The notes under the pieces were generated by a model. It worked only from the letters and a program-made list of their open reading frames with translations. It was not told the DNA's origin and searched no databases. This document shows positions 58,671-64,000 of a DNA stretch of 64,000 bases, piece after piece. The stretch is from Bryobacteraceae bacterium. Lineage in GTDB: Bacteria; Acidobacteriota; Terriglobia; Bryobacterales; Bryobacteraceae. The stretch lies in contig JAWKHH010000003.1 in assembly GCA_041394945.1 (NCBI GenBank), forward strand, positions 744,001 to 808,000, given 5' to 3'. The position numbers and the translations under genes are program-made. Positions within the stretch are counted from its first letter, which is position 1. Every line of letters starts with the position of its first letter.

Positions 58671-59906
58671 GTGCATCTTGGCGCTGTTTCGCTGGCCGCG
58701 CTGGGCGTGGCGATCCTCCTTAGCTGCACCACGCGGCTGAACGTCGGGCTGATCGCGATCGCGTTTTCCTGGCTGATCGGCGTGTATCTCGGCGGCATGC
58801 CGGTGAAGGCGATCGCCGCCGGATTCCCGTCGGACCTGTTTCTCACCCTGGCCGGCGTCACGCTGCTGTTCACGCAAGCGCAGGTGAACGGTACGCTCGA
58901 TCGCGTGGCGCATGCGGCCGTGCGGATGTGCCGCGGGAACGCGGGCCTCGCCTGCGTTTCCATCTTCCTGCTGGCGGCGGGGCTGGCCTCGGTGGGCCCG
59001 GGCAACATCGCCACGGCGGCGCTGCTGGCTCCGATGGCGATGTCGACCGCGTCGCGAATGAAGATTCCGGCGTTCCTGATGGCGATCGTCGCCGGCAACG
59101 GGGCCAACGCCGGATCGCTCTCGCCATTCGCGCCCACCGGCATCATCGTCAGCGGTCTGATGACGCGTATCGGGCTCGGCGGGCACGAGGCGCGGACCTT
59201 CGTCGACAACCTCGTGGCGCACGCCGTGATGGCCGCCGGCGGCTTTCTTCTCTTCGGCGGATGGCGTCTGTTCGGGCAGCGCGGCGAAGCGCCGGCCGAA
59301 GAAGAAGACAGCCGTTTCGAGCCGAAGCACTGGATCACCATCGGCGTCATCGCAACCCTGATCCTCTCCGTGCTGCTGCTCCGAGTCCACGTGGGGATGG
59401 CGGCGTTCGCGGGCGCCGTGATCCTGTCGCTGGCGCGCATCGCCGACGACGCAGAAGCGCTTCGCCGAATGCCCTGGGGCACCATCGTGATGGTATCGGG
59501 CGTCACCATCCTCATCGCCCTGCTCGAAAAAACCGCCGGGCTGGACCTGTTCACCTCCTTCGTCGCGCGCTACGCCACCACGGCGACCATCGCGCCGTTG
59601 ATCTCCTTCGTCACTGGAATCATCTCGGTCTACAGCAGCACGTCGGGCGTGGTGCTGCCGGCGTTCCTGCCCACCATCCCCGGCCTCATCGAAAAGCTCG
59701 GCGGCGGCGACCCGGCCTCCATCGCCTCGGCGATGAACATCGGCGGCCACCTCGTGGACGTATCGCCGCTCTCGACCATCGGCGCGTTGTGCGTGGCGTC
59801 GGTGGCGGACGTGGAAGAAAGCCGGCGCCTCTTCAACCGCCTGCTGGGGTGGGGGCTGTCGATGACCGTGGCTGGCGCGGTCTACGCCTGGCTAGTGTTC
59901 GCCTGA
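58671..59906 (+). CDS. MatC-like dicarboxylate permease (SLC13/ion transporter superfamily)
   Basis: The product has 411 residues if translation begins at the GTG at 58671; longer starts would enter the DUF1223 gene antiparallel in composition. The opening (SLAALGVAILLSCTTRLNVG then LIAIAFSWLIGVYLGG) is the MatC N-terminal domain. Eleven to twelve hydrophobic helices are visible, with the conserved GPGNIATAALLAPMAM and NGANAGSLSPFAPTG loops and a second half SVYSSTSGVVLPAFLP with DVSPLSTIGALCVA. These repeats are typical of ion-transporter (IT) superfamily hairpins. The likely substrate is malonate or another C3/C4 dicarboxylate; inference from family. Confidence 0.88.
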   Translation: MHLGAVSLAALGVAILLSCTTRLNVGLIAIAFSWLIGVYLGGMPVKAIAAGFPSDLFLTLAGVTLLFTQAQVNGTLDRVAHAAVRMCRGNAGLACVSIFLLAAGLASVGPGNIATAALLAPMAMSTASRMKIPAFLMAIVAGNGANAGSLSPFAPTGIIVSGLMTRIGLGGHEARTFVDNLVAHAVMAAGGFLLFGGWRLFGQRGEAPAEEEDSRFEPKHWITIGVIATLILSVLLLRVHVGMAAFAGAVILSLARIADDAEALRRMPWGTIVMVSGVTILIALLEKTAGLDLFTSFVARYATTATIAPLISFVTGIISVYSSTSGVVLPAFLPTIPGLIEKLGGGDPASIASAMNIGGHLVDVSPLSTIGALCVASVADVEESRRLFNRLLGWGLSMTVAGAVYAWLVFA

Positions 59907-59954
59907 TGCAACCACGCCCCCCGATTGCGCATCTCTAATAGTGGAGGCGCCACT

Positions 59955-60890
59955 ATGCGAACATTCATCCTGCTCGCGGCGGCGCTGCCGTTGGCAGCCG
60001 CCGTCGACTTCGACAACCCCGGTCCCCCCTGCTGGATCCAGGACGCGGTCGCGATAGGCAGCGACGTCTGGCTCGCCTGCGACCGCGGCGCAGTCATCCA
60101 CTCCTCCGATTTCGGCAAGACCTGGCAGCGTCACCCCATCCCCGCCGAATACCGCGTGCGTTCGATGGCCTTCGTCGACGCCAAACGAGGGTTCGTGGTG
60201 GGCGACAACGGTGCGCTGCTGAAGACCACCGACGGCGGGAACCAGTGGACTCCCGCGCGGCCCCCAGTGGAGAACGATTTTCGCGAGATCTTCTTTCTCG
60301 GCGAGCGAGGTTGGCTCGCCGGCTACGGCGGCACGATGCTCCACACCGCCGACGGCGGCGAAACCTGGACGCCGCAGGATACCGGCACAAGGCAATCCAT
60401 TGAAGCGATCTATTTCGTGGATGCGAATCGCGGCTGGGGCGTGGGCTGGGCCGGCACGGTTCTGCGCACGGTGAATGGCGGCGAGACCTGGGAGGAAATC
60501 CGTGCTCCGGCGGCTGAGTGGTCTCTGAGCGGCGTCTATTTCAAAGATGCGAACGAAGGATGGGCGGTGGGAATGCTGGGGCAGATTCTGCATTCCACCG
60601 ACGGCGGCAAGTCGTGGGAGGCGATCGGCAGCGGTTCCAAGAGCTGGCTGCGCGCCGTGTACGTGGACGCCTCCGGCCACGGTTGGATCACGGCGGAGAA
60701 TGACATCCTCGAGACCGCCGACGGCGGCAAGACGTGGAAGCAAGCGGGCAAGGAAGGATGGATCTTCCTCGAACGCTTCGTGCACGTGAACGGAGAGCTA
60801 TGGGCGGTGGGGCCGTTCGGCATCTACCGCAAGGCCGCCGGCGACAACGAGTGGCGCACGACGGAGCGGTTCGGGAAAGTCACCTCGTAG
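59955..60890 (+). CDS. Exported Ycf48/HCF136-like beta-propeller
   Basis: The product has 311 residues from the ATG at 59955, behind a gtggagg ribosome site. A signal peptide is present (MRTFILLAAALPLAAA). Six to seven blades each contain the sialidase-like Asp-box variant: TTDGGNQWTP, TADGGETWTP, TVNGGETWEE, STDGGKSWEA and TADGGKTWKQ, alternating with FVDANRGWGVG-type strands. The family is Ycf48-like, a photosystem II assembly factor in phototrophs; in non-phototrophs the proteins are periplasmic and uncharacterised. There is no sign of photosystem genes here. Confidence 0.9.
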   Translation: MRTFILLAAALPLAAAVDFDNPGPPCWIQDAVAIGSDVWLACDRGAVIHSSDFGKTWQRHPIPAEYRVRSMAFVDAKRGFVVGDNGALLKTTDGGNQWTPARPPVENDFREIFFLGERGWLAGYGGTMLHTADGGETWTPQDTGTRQSIEAIYFVDANRGWGVGWAGTVLRTVNGGETWEEIRAPAAEWSLSGVYFKDANEGWAVGMLGQILHSTDGGKSWEAIGSGSKSWLRAVYVDASGHGWITAENDILETADGGKTWKQAGKEGWIFLERFVHVNGELWAVGPFGIYRKAAGDNEWRTTERFGKVTS

Positions 60891-60914
60891 CCCCTTCGCG
60901 ATCAAGGGTCGCTA

Positions 60915-61748
60915 TCAATGCGACATCGCATACACCACCGCGTTGGCGCCGAGCCGCATCCCGAGCGATGAGTACCGCTCCGGATAGCGAGGATCGTCGG
61001 CCATGTGCCAGGCGTCGCCGAGATCGTTGTTGAAGGCGATGGCCACCATGATGCGTCCCCGGTCGTCGCGAATGGCGCGCCAGTGCGGCTCGAAGCCATC
61101 GGCCCGGTAAGGAGTTCCGCGGGCCATCATCACGCGGAAGTTTCCGATCTGAAAACGCTCGGTGAGGTCGTAGACGGTGTGGAACAGCGGGTCGTTATCG
61201 GGAAGCTCCTCGATCGGCCGGCCGGGCAGAATCATCTCGATCCCTTCACGGAATCCCGCCCATTCATCGGTGCCGAAGAAGCTGTCGCAGAACAGGAAGC
61301 CGCCGCGCAGGAGATAGTCGCGGATCTTGGCGGCCTGCGCTTCCGAGAGCGTCCAGGCGCCAGGAAGCGCGGCGTGCAGATAGGGCCAGTAGTAGATGTC
61401 GTCGCCGTCGTCGGGGTTGACGGGCTGCTCCACGGAGCGGACGTCGATGCGCGTGAGCCGGCGGAGGATGGCGGCAAAGGTGCGGTCGCCTTTCGGGTAG
61501 TCGACGGTCCAGGCGGTGGCGCCCACCAGCCAGTTGCCGCCGCGCCCAAAGCGGCCGGGTCCGCGAAATCCATCAGAAGGAAACATCAGGCGGCCGAAGA
61601 CGAACTCGGCTGAGCGCTCAAAGTCGTCGGGCAGCGGAGCGACAGTGTCCCAACCTTCGAGCGGCGGATACTCGCGAAAGGGGCGCTGCGCCGCGAGGAA
61701 CGCGAGCGGGATCAATGCGGCGAATGCGATGCGGGCTGCCGGCGCCAT
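60915..61748 (-). CDS. DUF4159 domain-containing exported protein
   Basis: The product has 277 residues from the ATG at 61748; a GTG one codon upstream is equally possible. A signal peptide is present (RIAFAALIPLAFLAAQ). The DUF4159 blocks are YPKGDRTFAAILRRLTRI, DIYYWPYLHAALPGAWTLSE, and LLRGGFLFCDSFFGTDEW, ending with AIAFNNDLGDAWHMAD. The fold is like a glutamine-amidotransferase/ThuA type without an obvious catalytic set. It lies 24 bases downstream of the bshB1 stop and may be the last gene of that operon. Confidence 0.88.
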   Translation of the reverse strand: MAPAARIAFAALIPLAFLAAQRPFREYPPLEGWDTVAPLPDDFERSAEFVFGRLMFPSDGFRGPGRFGRGGNWLVGATAWTVDYPKGDRTFAAILRRLTRIDVRSVEQPVNPDDGDDIYYWPYLHAALPGAWTLSEAQAAKIRDYLLRGGFLFCDSFFGTDEWAGFREGIEMILPGRPIEELPDNDPLFHTVYDLTERFQIGNFRVMMARGTPYRADGFEPHWRAIRDDRGRIMVAIAFNNDLGDAWHMADDPRYPERYSSLGMRLGANAVVYAMSH

Positions 61749-61772
61749 CACTTGTCAGTGTAGTGCGCGCCG

Positions 61773-62516
61773 CTAGAAACTCCGGACCGCCATCGCCACC
61801 GGGTCTTCCACGGCCATCGCTTCCTTCACCACGAACGGCTCGGCGTACTTCACCCCGATCTTGTGGCCGTAGAAGCGCGCCACGGTCTCCAGGCGGTCCC
61901 GCGTTTCCGCGCGCGCCGGGAACAGGCTGCTGCCCGCTTCGTGATCGCCGTATTGGGACTCGTACCGGAACAGCGCCTCCATGCGCCGTTCGAACTGCGC
62001 CGAGATATCGACGAGGAAGCTCGGCGTGACATCGGCGTAGACGGACGAGTAGATCACCTTGCGTGGGCGGTGCGGCTCCGTGTAGTGATCGATCTTGCGC
62101 AGCCCGGCGAGGAAGCAGCCCTCGTAACCGATCTCCGACGCGTGATAGTGGTCCGGGTGGCGCGCCTGCCAGTAGGGCAGGATGACGAGGCGCGGTTTGA
62201 GGCGGCGGATCTCCACGGCGAGACTCATCCGCGCGGCGAGCGCGTTTTCCAGGCGCGCGTCCGGCAGGTGAAGATTCCCGCGGAAGCCGCAGCGCATCAC
62301 GGCCGCAGCGGCGTCGGCCTCGGCGAGCCGGATCTGAGGAGTTCCGCGCGTGCCCATGCCGCCGTCGGTAAGATCGAGTACGCCGGTGCGGTAACCCATC
62401 TCGGCAAGCTTGATCAGCGTGCCGCCGCAGGTCTGCTCCACGTCGTCGGGGTGCGCGGCGATGGCCAGCACATCTACCGGGCGCACGGGTTCGGTATCGG
62501 TATAGGGGTTTCTCAC
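61773..62516 (-). CDS. bshB1: Bacillithiol biosynthesis deacetylase BshB1 (PIG-L family)
   Basis: The product has 247 residues from a GTG that overlaps the glutaredoxin stop (GTGA). It is a PIG-L type zinc deacetylase: AAHPDDVE (residues 20-27) gives the His/Asp metal and base residues, and RHPDHYHASEIGYEG gives the third ligand. The GMGTRGTPQIRLAEADAA and YADVTPSFLVDIS segments are specific to the BshB1 subgroup, which removes acetyl from GlcNAc-malate. The product GlcN-malate is joined to cysteine to make the thiol bacillithiol. bshA and bshC are not in the window. Co-transcription with a glutaredoxin-like gene fits a thiol-redox role. Confidence 0.92.
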   Translation of the reverse strand: MRNPYTDTEPVRPVDVLAIAAHPDDVEQTCGGTLIKLAEMGYRTGVLDLTDGGMGTRGTPQIRLAEADAAAAVMRCGFRGNLHLPDARLENALAARMSLAVEIRRLKPRLVILPYWQARHPDHYHASEIGYEGCFLAGLRKIDHYTEPHRPRKVIYSSVYADVTPSFLVDISAQFERRMEALFRYESQYGDHEAGSSLFPARAETRDRLETVARFYGHKIGVKYAEPFVVKEAMAVEDPVAMAVRSF

Positions 62517-62758
62517 TGGGATTTTCGGATATGGTCGAGGAATGCGGCGGCGTCCATGGCGTGGTTGAAGAGCACGTTTCCGTCGATGGCCACCAGGGGG
62601 ACTTCGAGCCCATAGCGGGCGCGAAGCTGCGGGTCCGCGTCGACGTCGGCGATGCTGAGATCGAAATCGGCCTTTGCCCGGGCGGCTTCCACCAGCGCCT
62701 CCACGCGCTCACAGAGGTGGCAGCCGGTGCGCGTATAGACCGTGACGCCGGGCCTCAC
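62513..62758 (-). CDS. Glutaredoxin-like protein (81 aa)
   Basis: The product has 81 residues from a GTG at 62758 that overlaps the rhomboid stop codon. The active site is YTRTGCHLCERVE (Cys13, Cys16), with the cis-Pro segment LEVPLVAIDG near residue 53. This is the glutaredoxin/DUF836 type. Its own stop overlaps the bshB1 start, so rhomboid, glutaredoxin and deacetylase are translated as a chain. A bacilliredoxin-like or general thiol-disulfide exchange role is suggested by the context; bacilliredoxins proper have a different CGC motif. Confidence 0.88.
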   Translation of the reverse strand: MRPGVTVYTRTGCHLCERVEALVEAARAKADFDLSIADVDADPQLRARYGLEVPLVAIDGNVLFNHAMDAAAFLDHIRKSQ

Positions 62759-63426
62759 CAGCGGTACTCCGGATAGTGACGATACCGCTCCCGCGTGGGC
62801 AGAACCTTGATGAGCGCGATGCCCATCAGAAAACCGCCGACATGGGCAAACCAGGCGACGCCGCCCGCGTGCGAGCCGTGGGCCGCCGCCATCTCGCCGA
62901 AGCCGCTGAATATCTGGATGACGAACCAGTAGATGAGCATGAACCACGCGGGAATCTCGTAGGTGGTGATAAAGATGAAGATCGGAACGAGAGTGTGAAT
63001 CCGCGCGTGCGGGAACTTCACCAGATAGGCGCCCATCACGCCGGCGATGGCGCCGCTGGCGCCGACCGTGGGAATCGGCGAGCCGAAGTTGAAGATGTAG
63101 TGGACGAGGCCCGCGGCGACGCCGGAGAGCAGGTAGAACAGGATGAACTTGCCCTTGCCCAGGACGTCCTCAACGTTGTCCGCGAAGATCCACAGGAACC
63201 ACATATTGCCGATCAGGTGCATCCAGCCGCCATGGAGGAACATCGAGGTGATCAGGTCCACCGCTTCGAACCGCGCCGGCGTCATGCCGTATTCGCCCAC
63301 GAAGTGGTTGCGCGAGTAGCCGTCGAGAGAGAACTCGAAGAGAAAGATCAGAACGTTGATCGCGATCAGAGCCACCGTCACCGCGGGGAAAGAGTGGCTG
63401 GGCTGCGAATCGCGAAGCGGGATCAC
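62755..63426 (-). CDS. Rhomboid-family intramembrane serine protease
   Basis: The product has 223 residues from a GTG overlapping the upstream kinase stop (GTGA). Six membrane helices are visible. The catalytic Ser is in PTVGASGAIAGVMGAYL and the His in WFAHVGGFLMGIAL; the WMHLIGNMWFLW loop 1 motif is present. All catalytic features of an active rhomboid are retained. Substrates cannot be read. The C-terminal tail is short and basic. It lies second in a four-gene coupled chain. Confidence 0.95.
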   Translation of the reverse strand: MIPLRDSQPSHSFPAVTVALIAINVLIFLFEFSLDGYSRNHFVGEYGMTPARFEAVDLITSMFLHGGWMHLIGNMWFLWIFADNVEDVLGKGKFILFYLLSGVAAGLVHYIFNFGSPIPTVGASGAIAGVMGAYLVKFPHARIHTLVPIFIFITTYEIPAWFMLIYWFVIQIFSGFGEMAAAHGSHAGGVAWFAHVGGFLMGIALIKVLPTRERYRHYPEYRW

Positions 63427-64000
63427 TGGCGGCTACTCTTGCGGCGGACGAACTCGCCGGCGCCGAACTCCGGATGGCTGCGCCGTTCCCCCTTGCCGAT
63501 CAGGGCGAGGGCCTCGTCGCGGGAGCCGATGCGGCCCCGCGCGCCGACGGCGGTGCAGTTGATCGCGGCCATGGCGTTGGAGAATTCGAGTGCGTCTCCG
63601 ATGGGCATGCCTTCGAGCACAGCATAACAAAAGGCCCCGTGAAAGACGTCGCCGGCGCCGGTGGTATCGGCGCAGTTCACCACGAAAGCCGGCGAATAAT
63701 GGAACCGGCCGTCGACGCGGGCAAGCGCGCCGTGGGCGCCCAGCGTCATCGCCGCCACCTTCATGCCGTACTCATTCTGGATCATCTCGAGCGCGCGGCA
63801 CGGGTCGTTCTCGGCGGTCCAGCGGACCGGGAATTCCGAGCTCGTCACCAGGTAGTCGATGGTGGTGAGTACGCGGTCAAAGCCGTGGTAGACGGTATCG
63901 ACATCCACGGTGACCGGAATGCCATTGGCGCGGGCAATGCGGGCGGCGCGCTCCACGGCGGGCGTATCGTGGCCATCAATGTGAAGCATCCGCGCGCAGG
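63423..64000 (-). CDS. PfkB-family carbohydrate kinase, C-terminal part (5' end outside window)
   Basis: The frame is open to the window edge and encodes the last 190 or so residues of a ribokinase-like sugar kinase. The family signature 2 with the catalytic Asp is CADTTGAGDVFHGAF (around 63660). VTVDVDTVYHG and LVTSSEFPVRW are mid-domain segments, and KVAAMTLGAHGALA precedes the anion hole. The substrate-specifying N terminus is missing from the window. The stop overlaps the rhomboid start, making it the first visible gene of the pfkB-rhomboid-glutaredoxin-bshB1 chain. Confidence 0.93.
   Translation of the reverse strand, partial: CARMLHIDGHDTPAVERAARIARANGIPVTVDVDTVYHGFDRVLTTIDYLVTSSEFPVRWTAENDPCRALEMIQNEYGMKVAAMTLGAHGALARVDGRFHYSPAFVVNCADTTGAGDVFHGAFCYAVLEGMPIGDALEFSNAMAAINCTAVGARGRIGSRDEALALIGKGERRSHPEFGAGEFVRRKSSRQ

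Noticed and set aside
59955..60890. Photosystem assembly role for the Ycf48-like protein
   Set aside because: No photosynthesis genes are in the window and such propellers are common in non-phototrophs.

Overview
The window reads as chromosome from an Acidobacteriota bacterium, most like the Solibacter/Bryobacter group. The evidence is high GC with GC-biased third codon positions, two proteins carrying the TIGR03437 'Solibacter' domain (855-2528 and 43853-45646), a DUF1501/DUF1553 pair, several exported c-type cytochromes, many Tat-like leaders, and a bacillithiol gene. No IS element, prophage, rRNA operon or CRISPR array is visible. One tRNA (CAT anticodon) lies at 3165-3241.

Layout. 1-3.2 kb: the end of an NtrC-type regulator and two exported proteins. 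3.2-13.2 kb: tRNA, a U32 peptidase-family protein, cupin, CocE-type hydrolase, a divergent DUF362 pair, and an ECF sigma factor with its anti-sigma factor. 13.3-15.3 kb: a coupled three-gene unit with a DUF692 (multinuclear iron oxidase) enzyme, a membrane protein ending in a Cys/Gly/Ser-rich tail, and a 76-residue protein. 15.3-25.5 kb: an aldehyde dehydrogenase/adenylate-forming enzyme pair, lactonase-like propeller, Der GTPase, GMC oxidoreductase with its small subunit, and GDP-mannose dehydratase. 25.5-31.2 kb: a PQQ-type sugar dehydrogenase fused to cytochrome c, a triple-repeat exported protein, an unusual LytM-like/cytochrome c fusion, a PLP enzyme and a methyltransferase with a leader. 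31.2-33.8 kb: an accessory cassette, with a divergent RHH regulator and its candidate operator, an unrecognised 421-residue protein, and a ComEC-type metallo-beta-lactamase hydrolase. 33.8-40.1 kb: DUF1501/DUF1553 pair, a subtilase without leader, and a frameshifted HEPN gene with its small partner. 40.2-51.6 kb: PLP decarboxylase, GH18 enzyme, NHL propeller, glycerate and shikimate kinases, SDR, Lon-N protein, HAD phosphatase, and a CcmE with the rarer Cys-type haem motif. 51.6-64 kb: sulfatase, thrS and a coupled GT21/TonB receptor run, DUF1223, MatC-like permease, Ycf48-like propeller, and a chained pfkB-rhomboid-glutaredoxin-bshB1 operon joined by three consecutive GTGA overlaps.

The two best candidates for undescribed systems are the DUF692/Cys-rich-tail unit (13275-15251), which resembles a peptide-modification system whose substrate would be a membrane protein tail, and the RHH-controlled metallo-beta-lactamase cassette (31187-33823), which has the look of a conflict or stress module. 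Family calls were made by motif recognition from the sequence alone; no database search was run.
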